A DNA stretch of 64,000 bases from Streptomyces sp. TRM70350 (GTDB lineage Bacteria > Actinomycetota > Actinomycetes > Streptomycetales > Streptomycetaceae). Made by a program: the position numbers and the translations under genes. Numbering within the stretch: position 1 is the first letter of the stretch; each line of letters starts with the position of its first letter. This document shows positions 35,019-44,255 of the stretch, piece by piece. The DNA lies in assembly GCF_019219825.1 (NCBI RefSeq), contig NZ_JAHUXH010000007.1:124001-188000 (forward strand), written 5' to 3'. The notes beneath the pieces were generated by a model. The model saw nothing but the letters and a program-made list of their open reading frames with translations, did no database searches and was not told where the DNA came from.

Positions 35019-36470
35019 TCAGGTCAGGCCCAGCGCCGGCATCAGGTAGTAGAAGGCGAACACCGCCGACACGGCGTACATCGCCACCGGGACCTCCCGG
35101 CCCCGGCCCGCCGCCAGGCGCAGCACCACGAAGGTCATGAAGCCCATGCCGATGCCGTTGGTGATCGAGTAGGTGAACGGCATCATCAGCATCGCCACAA
35201 AGGCCGGGACGGCGATCGTGTAGTCCGCCCAGTCGATCTCCTTGACCGAACCGGCCATGATCAGGAAGCCGACCGCGACCAGCGCGGGCGTGGCCGCCTG
35301 GGACGGGACCATGGTGGCGACGGGCGTCAGGAAGAGCGCCACGGCGAACAGCGCGCCCGTGACGACGTTCGCGAAGCCGGTGCGGGCGCCCTCGCCGACG
35401 CCGGCCGTGGACTCCACGAAGCAGGTGGTGGCCGACGAGGAGCTGGCGCCGCCCGCGGCGACCGCGATGCCGTCGACGAACAGGACCTTGTTGATGCCCG
35501 GCATCTGCCCCTGCGCGTCGGTCAGCCTGGCCTCGTCGCTGACGCCCATGATCGTGCCCATCGCGTCGAAGAAGGCCGACAGCAGGACCGTGAAGACGAA
35601 CAGGACGCCGGTCAGCACACCGACCTTGGCGAAGCCGCCGAACAGGCTGACCTCGCCGATCAGGCCGAAATCGGGGGTGGCGACGGGATTGCCGGGCCAC
35701 TTCGGGGTGGTCAGGCCCCAGGACGGGACATGGGCGACGGCGTTGACGATCACCGCGAGCGCCGTCATCGCCACGATCGAGATCAGGATCGCGCCGGACA
35801 CCCTCCGCACGATCAGCGCCAGCGTGAGCAGCGCGCCGAGGGCGAAGATCAGCACCGGCCAGCCGGTGAGGTGACCGGTGGCGCCGAGCTGGAGCGGAAC
35901 GGTGGTCTGGGCGGCGTCGGGGACACGGGAGACGAAACCGGCGTCGACGAGACCGATCAGCATGATGAACAGGCCGATACCGATGGAGATGGCCTTGCGC
36001 AGGCCGTACGGCACGGCGTTCATCACGCGCTCGCGCAGACCGGTGGCGACCAGCACCATCACCACGAAACCGGCCAGCACCACCATGCCCATGGCGTCCG
36101 GCCAGGACATCCGCGGGGCGAGCTGGAGGGCGACGACCGAGTTGATCCCCAGACCGGCGGCCAGCGCGATCGGTACGTTGCCGATGACGCCCATCAGCAG
36201 GGTGGTGAACGCCGCGGTCAGCGCCGTGGCGGTGACCAGCTGCCCGTTGTCGAGCTGGTGGCCGTACATGTCCTTCGCGCTGCCGAGGATGATCGGGTTC
36301 AGCACGACGATGTAGGCCATCGCGAAGAAGGTGGCGAAACCGCCTCGGACCTCACGGGCGAGCGTGCTGCCGCGTTCCGAGATCTTGAAGTAGCGGTCGA
36401 GGGCGCCGTACGCGGGCGCGCCGCCCGGCTGCTCGGGCGCGGGAGCCTTGGGGGAGGCCGAGGTGGGCAT
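35019..36470 (-). CDS. Purine permease of the AzgA/GhxP (NCS2) type
   Basis: The 483-residue membrane protein has the AzgA-like signatures REVRGGFATFFAMAYIVVLN near the start, GLGINSVVALQLAPRMSWPD, and SAFFDAMGTIMGVSDEARLT. These correspond to adenine/guanine/hypoxanthine proton symporters. About twelve helices are predicted. It starts at ATG 36470 behind AGGAAAG. The intergenic region upstream (36480-36590) is AT-richer, but no purine-responsive element is recognised. Confidence 0.9.
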   Translation of the reverse strand: MPTSASPKAPAPEQPGGAPAYGALDRYFKISERGSTLAREVRGGFATFFAMAYIVVLNPIILGSAKDMYGHQLDNGQLVTATALTAAFTTLLMGVIGNVPIALAAGLGINSVVALQLAPRMSWPDAMGMVVLAGFVVMVLVATGLRERVMNAVPYGLRKAISIGIGLFIMLIGLVDAGFVSRVPDAAQTTVPLQLGATGHLTGWPVLIFALGALLTLALIVRRVSGAILISIVAMTALAVIVNAVAHVPSWGLTTPKWPGNPVATPDFGLIGEVSLFGGFAKVGVLTGVLFVFTVLLSAFFDAMGTIMGVSDEARLTDAQGQMPGINKVLFVDGIAVAAGGASSSSATTCFVESTAGVGEGARTGFANVVTGALFAVALFLTPVATMVPSQAATPALVAVGFLIMAGSVKEIDWADYTIAVPAFVAMLMMPFTYSITNGIGMGFMTFVVLRLAAGRGREVPVAMYAVSAVFAFYYLMPALGLT

Positions 36471-36603
36471 TTGGTCTTTCCTACGAACAGAACCGGTCAA
36501 AGGCAAACCGTTTCAGTATGAACATATGAGGGAAGAAGTTCCATCTCCGCGCGTAGACCCGTGCGAAGGACCGGCCCCCAAGCCCGCCTCGTAAGCTGTG
36601 CCC

Positions 36604-36876
36604 ATGGCGAAGTGGACCCCCAAGCACGAGGCGCCGGAGCCCCTGGAGGGCCCCGTGGTCGGCACCATCACCGGCGGCACGATCGTCTGGTTCGTCCTCT
36701 TCCTGGTCCAGCTGCCCTTCTACGCCTGGTTCGACGAGCACGGCCACACCTGGTGGCTGTGGACCTGCCTGGCCGGCGGCGGCCTGGGCCTGCTCGGCAT
36801 CTGGTACGTCCGCAGGCGCGCCGCCGCCCTCAGGCGCGCGGCGGCGGAACGTGCGCGGACGACACCGGCCCCGTGA
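36604..36876 (+). CDS. DUF2530 small membrane protein
   Basis: The 90-residue protein has two membrane helices (about 20-42 and 52-68) with the conserved actinobacterial pattern APEPLEGPVVGTITGGTIVW and HTWWLWTCLAGGGLGLLGIW, followed by an Arg/Ala-rich tail. Family DUF2530, function unknown. TAAGCT (36592-36597) sits six bases before ATG 36604, so the transcript is probably leaderless; a GTG two codons earlier is less likely. Confidence 0.85.
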   Translation: MAKWTPKHEAPEPLEGPVVGTITGGTIVWFVLFLVQLPFYAWFDEHGHTWWLWTCLAGGGLGLLGIWYVRRRAAALRRAAAERARTTPAP

Positions 36877-36954
36877 CCCCGTGGGACCAGTCGCGTACGA
36901 CCTACGGAACCCCCGTACAACCGAGGCACTACAGACGTCCTCCCGTAGTCGGAT

Positions 36955-36978
36955 CTTCACCCCACTCGGGGGGTGAAG
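36955..36978. promoter_or_regulatory. Inverted repeat at the P-type ATPase promoter
   Basis: CTTCACCCC (36955-36963) and GGGGTGAAG (36970-36978) form a perfect 9-bp inverted repeat with a six-base gap. Its right arm overlaps the expected -35 of the leaderless promoter whose -10 is TACCGT (36994-36999). It is an operator candidate for a metal- or envelope-stress regulator. Confidence 0.5.
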
Positions 36979-37006
36979 GCCCAAATCCGCCCGTACCGTC
37001 GAATGC

Positions 37007-39400
37007 ATGACGCACATCGACGCGGGCGCCGGTCTCGATGCCGCGCGCCCCTTGCGCGCGCCCTCCCCCACCACCGGGCTCACCGCAGCCGAGGTCGCCG
37101 AGCGGGTCGCGCGGGGCGAGGTCAACGACGTGCCGGTGCGCAGCAGCCGGTCGATGGTCGACATCGTCCGCGCCAACGTCTTCACCCGGTTCAACGCGAT
37201 CATCGGTGTGCTCTGGGCGATCATGCTGGTGGTCGCGCCGATCCAGGACAGCCTCTTCGGCTTCGTCATCCTCGCCAACACCGGCATCGGCATCCTCCAG
37301 GAGTGGCGGGCGAAGAAGACCCTGGACTCACTGGCCCTGATCGGCGAGGTCCGGCCGACCGTGCGGCGGGACGGGGTGGCCGCCGAGGTCGGCACGGCGG
37401 AGATCGTGCTGGACGACCTGATCGAGATCGGGCCGGGCGACAAGGTCGTCGTCGACGGCGTGTGCGTCGAGGCCGACGGGCTGGAGATCGACGAGTCCCT
37501 GCTCACCGGTGAGGCCGATCCGGTCGTCAAGCGGCCGGGGGACCAGGTCATGTCCGGCAGCTTCGTGGTCGCCGGGGTCGGGGCGTTCCAGGCCACCAAG
37601 GTGGGGCGCGCGGCGTACGCCGCCCAGCTCGCCGAGGAGGCGTCCCGGTTCACGCTGGTCCACTCCGAGCTGCGCTCGGGCATCTCCACGATCCTCAAGT
37701 ACGTGACGTGGATGATGGTGCCGACCGCCATCGGCCTCGTCATCAGCCAGCTGGTGGTGAAGGAGGCCGAGTTCAAGGACTCCGTCGCCCGCACCGTCGG
37801 CGGCATCGTCCCCATGGTCCCCGAGGGCCTGGTGCTGCTCACCTCCGTCGCCTTCGCGATCGGCGTGATCCGGCTGGGCCGCAAGCAGTGCCTGGTCCAG
37901 GAGCTGCCCGCGATCGAGGGCCTCGCCCGCGTCGACACCGTCTGCCTCGACAAGACCGGCACCCTCACCGAGGGCGGCATGGACGTCACCGAGCTGCGCA
38001 CGCTGAACGGCTACGACACGGCGTACGTCCAGCGGGTGCTCGGCGCCCTCGGCGAGTCGGACCCGCGCCCGAACTCCTCCCTCCAGGCGATCATCGACGC
38101 CTACCCCGACAACGACGAGTGGCGCTGCGTCGAGGCGCTGCCCTTTTCCTCCGCCCGCAAGTACAGCGGCGCGTCCTTCAGCGAGGGCAACGGCGAGTCC
38201 AGTACGTGGCTCCTGGGCGCCCCCGACGTACTGCTCCGCGAGGACGACCCGACCCTCGCCGACACCGACCGGCTGAACGAGCAGGGCCTGCGGGTGCTCC
38301 TGCTGGCCCGCGCCGCGGGCGACCTGGACTCCGCCGAGATCACCCGGGACGCCAAGCCCGCCGCCCTCGTCGTACTCGAACAGCGGCTGCGCCCCGACGC
38401 CGCGGACACGCTGCGCTACTTCGCCGACCAGAACGTCAGCGCCAAGGTCATCTCCGGCGACAACGCCGTGTCGGTCGGGGCGGTGGCGGGCAAGCTCGGC
38501 CTGGCCGGTACGACGGTGGACGCGCGGCGGCTGCCCGCCGACCGGGACGGGATGGCGAAGGCCCTCGACGAGGGCACGGTGTTCGGGCGGGTCACTCCGC
38601 AGCAGAAGCGGGACATGGTCGGGGCGTTGCAGTCCCGCGGGCACACGGTCGCGATGACCGGCGACGGCGTGAACGACGTCCTCGCCCTGAAGGACGCCGA
38701 CATCGGGGTCGCGATGGGCTCGGGGTCCGAGGCGACGCGGGCGGTGGCGCAGATCGTGCTGCTGAACAACAGCTTCGCCACCCTGCCGTCGGTGGTGGCG
38801 GAGGGACGCCGGGTCATCGGCAACATCACGCGGGTGGCGACCCTGTTCCTGGTCAAGACGGTGTACTCGGTGCTCCTGGCGATCCTGGTGGTGTGCTCGC
38901 AGGTCGAGTATCCGTTCCTGCCGCGCCATCTGACGCTGCTGTCCACCCTGACGATCGGCGTACCGGCCTTCTTCCTCGCGCTGGCACCCAACAAGGAACG
39001 GGCGAAGCCCCACTTCGTGCGGCGGGTGATGCGGTACTCGATTCCGGGTGGGGTGCTGGCGGCGGTGGCGACGTTCGCCACGTATCTGATCGCCCGGCAG
39101 CACTACACGGGGCCGGGTGCGCTGGACGCGGAGACGAGCGCGGCGACGCTGACGCTGTTCCTGATCGCGATGTGGGTGCTGGCGATCATCGCCCGGCCCT
39201 ACACGTGGTGGCGGCTGGCGTTGGTGGCGGCGATGGGGGCGCTGTTCGTGGTGGTGCTGGTGGTGCCCTGGTTGCAGGACTTCTTCGCGCTGAAGCTGGT
39301 GGGGATGACGGTGCCGTGGATCGCGGTGGGGATGGCGGTGGGGGCGGCGGTCGCCCTGGAGGTGCTGTGGAAGTGGGTCGACCGCCGGTTTCCCGCGTAG
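37007..39400 (+). CDS. Cation-transporting P-type ATPase, CtpE-like
   Basis: The 797-residue pump has the P-type landmarks in order: actuator ESLLTGEADPV, the membrane motif IVPMVPEGLVLL, the phosphorylation site CLDKTGTLTEGG (Asp near residue 316), and the hinge MTGDGVNDVLALKDADIGVAMG. The PMVPEG motif and overall layout resemble mycobacterial CtpE, reported as a calcium uptake pump; heavy-metal N-terminal domains are absent. Ion specificity is inference. ATG 37007 follows TACCGT by seven bases with no ribosome binding site, so it is probably leaderless. Confidence 0.92.
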   Translation: MTHIDAGAGLDAARPLRAPSPTTGLTAAEVAERVARGEVNDVPVRSSRSMVDIVRANVFTRFNAIIGVLWAIMLVVAPIQDSLFGFVILANTGIGILQEWRAKKTLDSLALIGEVRPTVRRDGVAAEVGTAEIVLDDLIEIGPGDKVVVDGVCVEADGLEIDESLLTGEADPVVKRPGDQVMSGSFVVAGVGAFQATKVGRAAYAAQLAEEASRFTLVHSELRSGISTILKYVTWMMVPTAIGLVISQLVVKEAEFKDSVARTVGGIVPMVPEGLVLLTSVAFAIGVIRLGRKQCLVQELPAIEGLARVDTVCLDKTGTLTEGGMDVTELRTLNGYDTAYVQRVLGALGESDPRPNSSLQAIIDAYPDNDEWRCVEALPFSSARKYSGASFSEGNGESSTWLLGAPDVLLREDDPTLADTDRLNEQGLRVLLLARAAGDLDSAEITRDAKPAALVVLEQRLRPDAADTLRYFADQNVSAKVISGDNAVSVGAVAGKLGLAGTTVDARRLPADRDGMAKALDEGTVFGRVTPQQKRDMVGALQSRGHTVAMTGDGVNDVLALKDADIGVAMGSGSEATRAVAQIVLLNNSFATLPSVVAEGRRVIGNITRVATLFLVKTVYSVLLAILVVCSQVEYPFLPRHLTLLSTLTIGVPAFFLALAPNKERAKPHFVRRVMRYSIPGGVLAAVATFATYLIARQHYTGPGALDAETSAATLTLFLIAMWVLAIIARPYTWWRLALVAAMGALFVVVLVVPWLQDFFALKLVGMTVPWIAVGMAVGAAVALEVLWKWVDRRFPA

Positions 39401-39424
39401 CGCTGCCGCGAGGAGAGGGGCGTT

Positions 39425-40339
39425 CTACCGGACGTCGACGAAGTCGCCGGTCGCGTTGACCGCCGGAACCGTCACCTTGCCCTTGAACGTGAAGCGGTGG
39501 TAGCCGTCCACCGACGCCTTGACCGTCGTCTTCAGGTCGCCCTTGGTGTTGGTCTTGACGCCCTTGACGTTGGTGTACGTCGTGACGTTCTTCTTGCGGA
39601 ACTGGAGGGCCACCGACTGGTTCACATAGCCGACGTACTTGCCGGTCTCCCAGTTGGCGATGGTGAGCCTGCCGGTGATGGTGAGGGTCTTGCCCTTCTT
39701 CACCGGCTCCGGCGAGGCGTTGACCGTCAGTATGGAGGCACGCTGGACACGCGTGGTGCCGAGGCCCTCCTGGTCGGCATGGCCGACCTTGGTGATGTCG
39801 AAGTTCTCGCCGTCCGGCTCCTGGCCGTTGTACGCGATGGCGTAGGCGGTGCCCTTCCAGGTGCCGGCGTCGGAGTTGCGCAGGTCCTCGCGCGGGTAGA
39901 GGTCGATCCTGCCGGTGCAGGTGGCGGTGGTCGCGGAGTTGACCGTGCACGTAGCGGGCTTGACACCGGTGAGGACGACGCTGCTCGGGGCGGCGAGCGA
40001 GCCGCGGTAGAGCACGGGGGCGGTGACGAAGTCCTTGGCCTTGATGTCGATGTCCGAGGCGTGGGTCAGCTTGTAGGTGACCGTGGTGGAGTAGTGGGCC
40101 GCCGTACCGACCTTGATCGCCTTGGCGACCTTGAAGTTCGAGAACGAGACCTCCATGTCGTACGGCTTGCCCGGGGCGGCCGGAGCCCTGCCGCCGTCCT
40201 TGTGGGCCGCCCGGCTGATCTCCGCGAACGCCTCGCGGTGGTCGAAGCCGTCGTCCCCGGCGGCGTGCACGGCCGGTACGGCCAGGGTGGAGACGGCCAG
40301 GGCGCCGGTGACGGTGGCGACAGTGGCTCGTATGCGCAT
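39425..40339 (-). CDS. Secreted beta-rich protein of unknown function
   Basis: The 304-residue protein has a signal peptide (RIRATVATVTGALAVSTLAV, cleavage after VHA). Two beta-rich regions follow: about 40-190, containing the paired cysteines ATCTVNSATTATCTG, and about 200-304, rich in Lys/Thr/Val like an immunoglobulin-type repeat (KKGKTLTITGRLTIANWETG). ATG 40339 is chosen because the signal peptide begins there and GGGGA lies upstream. I cannot name the family with confidence; a wall- or surface-associated role is inferred. Confidence 0.75.
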   Translation of the reverse strand: MRIRATVATVTGALAVSTLAVPAVHAAGDDGFDHREAFAEISRAAHKDGGRAPAAPGKPYDMEVSFSNFKVAKAIKVGTAAHYSTTVTYKLTHASDIDIKAKDFVTAPVLYRGSLAAPSSVVLTGVKPATCTVNSATTATCTGRIDLYPREDLRNSDAGTWKGTAYAIAYNGQEPDGENFDITKVGHADQEGLGTTRVQRASILTVNASPEPVKKGKTLTITGRLTIANWETGKYVGYVNQSVALQFRKKNVTTYTNVKGVKTNTKGDLKTTVKASVDGYHRFTFKGKVTVPAVNATGDFVDVR

Positions 40340-40456
40340 GCGTTCCCCAGATGATCGCAAGTGATCTCGGAGCCTGTTGGCTCACCTGATCAGACAGGTG
40401 CGCGAGGGGAACGGTTGCTCGGGTGGGGGCGGTTGGGGGAAACGTGCGGAAAGGGC

Positions 40457-40483
40457 CCGGCCCCGGGTGGCTTCCGGGGCCGG
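40457..40483 (-). terminator. Terminator of the sacsin-like gene
   Basis: CCGGCCCCGG and CCGGGGCCGG form a perfect 10-bp stem with a seven-base loop, 42 bp after the stop of the minus-strand ATPase gene. Confidence 0.75.
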
Positions 40484-40524
40484 TGTGGACCGTCGCTCAC
40501 TTCACACGACGTCGGCTCGCCCGG

Positions 40525-43500
40525 TCAGTCGAACCACCGGTCCCGAGCCAGCTCCTCCGTCCGCGACGGATCCTCCAGCAGCGCCGCCACCTCGAACCGC
40601 CGCGGCCACTGTCCCGCCGCCCAGGCCAGGCCCGCCGCGACGCCCTCCAGGGTCGCGGCGTGCAGCACGCCGTCGTTCGTCAGGCGCCAGTCGATCTCCA
40701 CGCCGTCGACCACCAGTTCCTCGTGCTCGACGTACGAGTCCGGCGTCCGCGCCCCCAGCAGCACCCGCACCGACTCCGGTACGTCGTGCTCGGTGCCCTC
40801 GGAGCCGACCTCGCCGGTGACGGACTCGCTCAGCCGCCGCACCTGGAACAGCTCCGCCAGTTCCGCCGCCCGGGACGGCGGCACCGGCAGCAGGGGCACG
40901 CCCTCGGTGAAGGGCAGCAGGTCGGGCGAGTCGACGACCACCGCGTCGGCCGCGTCCACGACCTCGACCCGCCCGTCGACGACCGCCCGCAGCTCGTCCG
41001 GGAGGGTCACCTGCTCGGGGTCCAGCTCCGCCAACGCGCCGTAGAGGGCGTGCAGTTGGGCGCCGGTGACCGGCCGCTCGGGGTCGGCGAGCCGGTCCAG
41101 CAGCTCGGCGGCGCCGCCCGGCTCGTCGAGGAGGGCCGCCACCGAGGTGCGCACGCCGAGCGCCCAGAGCACCTGCTCGTCGTGGAAGCCGGTCGCGTCG
41201 GCCTCGTCGTACAGGCCGCGCAGCAGCGGGTCGCCGCCGGCGGCGAGGAGACCGGCGGGGCGGCGCCCGTCCAGCACCGGATGACCGCGCAGCCACCACG
41301 CCGTGTACGGCCGTACGACCTCATGGGTGCCGTCGGGCAGCAGGATCCGTACCGGCTGGGTGAGCGCGTCCCTCAGCGGCGGCCGGGCGAGCAGGGCGAG
41401 GGCCTGCGGCCACTTGTCGTCGTCCACGAGATCCAGGTCCCGTACGGCGACCAGCTCCGTGGCGACCGGCGGCACCGGCGAGTCGGGGAAGCGGTCGAGG
41501 ATGTCCTCGCACCAGACGTCCACCGCGTCCAGCAGACCGGGGTCGTCCGGCTCGGCGTAGTCCCCTTCGCGGGGCTCCAGTTCGTCGGGGTCGAGAACGA
41601 CGTCGGTGGCGCGTACGAGGGCGAAGTTGACCAGCACGCCACACGCGGCCAGCGGCTGCTCGCCGAAGCGCTCGGCCAACTCAGCGTCCACAGCGGCGAG
41701 TTCACCCTCACGCATGACCTGCGCGAAGGGACTGCCCGGGAAGACCAGCTCACCGGCGGGCGCCAGCTCCCCCTCCTCGTCGGGGAGGGCGAGGGCGCCG
41801 AGCCAGGGCTCGTCACCCGGTTCCAGACCGGCGTCGCGCACCAGGGAGAGGACGGTGTCCGCCAGCTCCTCGGCGTCCAGGGCGTCCTCCTCCCACGACG
41901 GCCCGCCCTCCTCGTCGAGGGAGCCCGCGACGGCGGCGCGCACCTGCGGGGTGGTGAGGACCGCGCGGGGCGTCGCGGGCAGCGCCCCGAGCTTCTCCAG
42001 GAGCGGGTGCGCGGCGTCCGGGTGGGCGACCTTCAGGCCGAGCCGGGCGAGGATCTCGGGGTCGATGCGGGACGCGTCGGGGATGGGCAGCAGCACCTGC
42101 CGGGGCCCGATGGTGGTCCGGCCGTCGGCGAGCGGCACGGGCAGGCCGGTGAGCCGGTCCGGGTCGACGCCCGCCAGGCTGTCGTACAGCCGCCGCCACC
42201 AGCCGGGCTCCTTCTCCAGCCCCGCCAGCCGGTCGATCGCGTCGGTCAGCCGGACCCGGGCGACACCCAGCGTCCGCAGCTCCACGCGCCGTTCCAACCC
42301 GGCGGGCAGCAGGGTGGGCAGCACCTCGGCGAGCACCCGCACGGTCTCGGCCCCGGCCCCCTCGACCACCTCGGCGTCGCGCGGCCGGAGCGACTCGGGC
42401 AGATCCTCGTCGGGCCCCGTACCGGCCGGGGGCAGGAACGACGTGCGCGGCAGCCGCTGCAGAACGGCCTGCCGCAGCGCCCCGTCCAGTTCCCCCTTGC
42501 CCAGCGGGCCGGGCACGAGGTCGATGATCCCCTCGGTCACCGGCCGCCAGTCGGCGAGCAGTTCGGCGTACGCGTCGGCGGCCTTGTCGACCAGGAAGTC
42601 GGTCAGCGGGCCGGGCGCGGCGTGCCGCCGGGTGGTGTCCAGCGGGAAGGAGGCGATGAGCAGAGCGGGCACGCCGAGGGGCTCGTCGCTGGGGGTGGGG
42701 GCGTGCACGACCGGGCTGGTGCGCGGGCGGGCGGGGGTGCCGTCGTCGTCCACGGGCACGGCCCAGGTGACCGACCAGTACGGGCGCAGCCGCTCCTCGA
42801 CCGGCCGGTCGGCGAGCAGATCCGGGATGAGCGGGCCGTGCGCGACGGCGGTACGCCACCGGGTGGCGCCGTCCCGCGAGTCCTCCACGACGGTCAGGCC
42901 GCCCTCGCCCCGTCGCCGCAGCGTGCGCGGAGCCTCGGCCCCGATCTCGACAACGACCTCCTCCAATCCCGGCAGGGTGAGCAGCAGGGCGTCGTCGACG
43001 GCGTGCAGGAGCCGTTCGGCGAGGTCGGCGGCGGCCGCGTCGCGCAGGGGGAGGATGACGACGGTGTCGTACGGGTCGGGGGCGGTGCCCTCGGCGGCGA
43101 ACGGGAGGCGGAGGAGCGGGACGTGCCCGTCACGACGGCGGATCTCGTCCCCCAGGCCGGGGCTGTGCCGGGCGGTGTCGGCGGCCAGGTCGCGGGCCTC
43201 GGCGAGGGACCAGCGGACACCGCCGTGCCGACCGACGACGGCGGGCTCGTCGGTGACGGCGAGGACGGCCGCGAAGCCGACGCCGAACCGGCCGATCGAC
43301 GGGGTGTCCCGCTTGGCGGAGGCCCGCAGCGTGGCCAGCGACTCGACGCCGGCCGCGTCCAGCGGGGCGCCGGTGTTGGCGGCGACGAGGACGCCGTCGC
43401 GGAGGGTGAGCCGCAGCCGGCCCGGCACACCGGCGCGGGCGGCCGCGTCGGCGGCGTTCTGGGCCAGCTCGACGACGAGCCGGTCCCGGTAGCCGCCGAG

Positions 43501-43638
43501 GACGAGATCCTCCTCGGCGTTGGCGTCCTCCCGGAACCGGGCCGGACTGGTGGCCCAGGCATCGAGTACACCTCGCCTGAGACGGGCGGTCCCGAAGGGG
43601 TCCGCACCCTCGGCTGCGGGCCGCACGAACTTGCTCAC
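40525..43638 (-). CDS. Large sacsin/Hsp90-like ATP-binding protein
   Basis: The 1037-residue protein has an N-terminal GHKL (Hsp90-type) ATPase domain: LVVELAQNAADAAARAGVPG (helix with the catalytic Glu and Mg-binding Asn), LVAANTGAPLDAAGVESLAT, and the lid glycines SIGRFGVGFAAVLAVTD. The rest is long, acidic and Leu/Asp-rich without other motifs, as in bacterial sacsin-N-like proteins. GTG 43638 is used because GAGGAGAG precedes it at the right distance. It is monocistronic and ends in a strong terminator. The role is unknown; a chaperone-like function is suggested only by the ATPase fold. Confidence 0.85.
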   Translation of the reverse strand: MSKFVRPAAEGADPFGTARLRRGVLDAWATSPARFREDANAEEDLVLGGYRDRLVVELAQNAADAAARAGVPGRLRLTLRDGVLVAANTGAPLDAAGVESLATLRASAKRDTPSIGRFGVGFAAVLAVTDEPAVVGRHGGVRWSLAEARDLAADTARHSPGLGDEIRRRDGHVPLLRLPFAAEGTAPDPYDTVVILPLRDAAAADLAERLLHAVDDALLLTLPGLEEVVVEIGAEAPRTLRRRGEGGLTVVEDSRDGATRWRTAVAHGPLIPDLLADRPVEERLRPYWSVTWAVPVDDDGTPARPRTSPVVHAPTPSDEPLGVPALLIASFPLDTTRRHAAPGPLTDFLVDKAADAYAELLADWRPVTEGIIDLVPGPLGKGELDGALRQAVLQRLPRTSFLPPAGTGPDEDLPESLRPRDAEVVEGAGAETVRVLAEVLPTLLPAGLERRVELRTLGVARVRLTDAIDRLAGLEKEPGWWRRLYDSLAGVDPDRLTGLPVPLADGRTTIGPRQVLLPIPDASRIDPEILARLGLKVAHPDAAHPLLEKLGALPATPRAVLTTPQVRAAVAGSLDEEGGPSWEEDALDAEELADTVLSLVRDAGLEPGDEPWLGALALPDEEGELAPAGELVFPGSPFAQVMREGELAAVDAELAERFGEQPLAACGVLVNFALVRATDVVLDPDELEPREGDYAEPDDPGLLDAVDVWCEDILDRFPDSPVPPVATELVAVRDLDLVDDDKWPQALALLARPPLRDALTQPVRILLPDGTHEVVRPYTAWWLRGHPVLDGRRPAGLLAAGGDPLLRGLYDEADATGFHDEQVLWALGVRTSVAALLDEPGGAAELLDRLADPERPVTGAQLHALYGALAELDPEQVTLPDELRAVVDGRVEVVDAADAVVVDSPDLLPFTEGVPLLPVPPSRAAELAELFQVRRLSESVTGEVGSEGTEHDVPESVRVLLGARTPDSYVEHEELVVDGVEIDWRLTNDGVLHAATLEGVAAGLAWAAGQWPRRFEVAALLEDPSRTEELARDRWFD

Positions 43639-43829
43639 GTTTACTCTCCTCATCGGCGTGAGGAGAAGGTACCGCTCACCAGGCGTCGGCGCGTCGCCTG
43701 CCCGGCGGGAGGGTGCCAATAGCGCGACCAGCGCGACGGCCGGGGCACTCGCACGAGCGGCCTGGTGGAGATGAACGGCCTGTTGTCAGTGGCAGGTGTG
43801 ATGCTGACAGGCAGCAGAAGGAGCGTGTC

Positions 43830-44159
43830 AGCCTCGCCCGCGGCCTGGGCAAGCACCCGGCCGCAGAATTGTGGAGGAACCTGGTGGCCGTGGATCTCTC
43901 CTTCTACAAGTCATCCCTCTCACAGGAACTCCGGGCAGAGGGCCGGGCAGAGGGCCGGGCCGAGGGCCGGGCCGAGGGCGAAACGCGCCGCGCCGCCGAG
44001 GACATCCTGGACGTCTTCGATGCGCGCGGCATCGACGTCCCCGACGCAGTGCGCACACGCATCACCGACTGCACCGACCCCGAAACCCTGCGCCGCTGGC
44101 ACCGGCGCGCCGTCACCGCACCCTCCGCCGACGCCATCTTCGCGGACGAGCAACCCTGA
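43830..44159 (+). pseudogene. C-terminal fragment of a Rpn/PD-(D/E)XK-type protein
   Basis: The frame reads AAELWRNLVAVDLSFYKSSL, four copies of RAEG, then DILDVFDARGIDVPDAVRTR and a stop at 44159. This matches the C-terminal third of a large Streptomyces family related to Rpn transposase-like nucleases. The N-terminal nuclease domain is absent and the sequence upstream of about 43830 is unrelated, so only a tail of the gene remains. An internal GTG at 43882 could still start a short peptide. Confidence 0.6.
43931..43978. repeat. 12-bp tandem repeat, four copies
   Basis: Two units of CCGGGCAGAGGG and two of CCGGGCCGAGGG encode the RAEG repeats of the truncated protein. Such charged helical repeats vary in copy number within this family. 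Confidence 0.85.
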
Positions 44160-44255
44160 CATCCGCCCGAGCCGACCGGAGGGTGCGCCCCCCGGTCGTC
44201 GGTCGTCGGTCGTCATCGCGTCTCGAAGGAACACACGCCGGGAAGCCCAAGAGCC

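Noticed and set aside
40423..43722. Plus-strand frame of about 1099 codons
   Set aside because: It mirrors the sacsin-like ATPase gene, which has clear motifs on the other strand; the antisense product is low-complexity.
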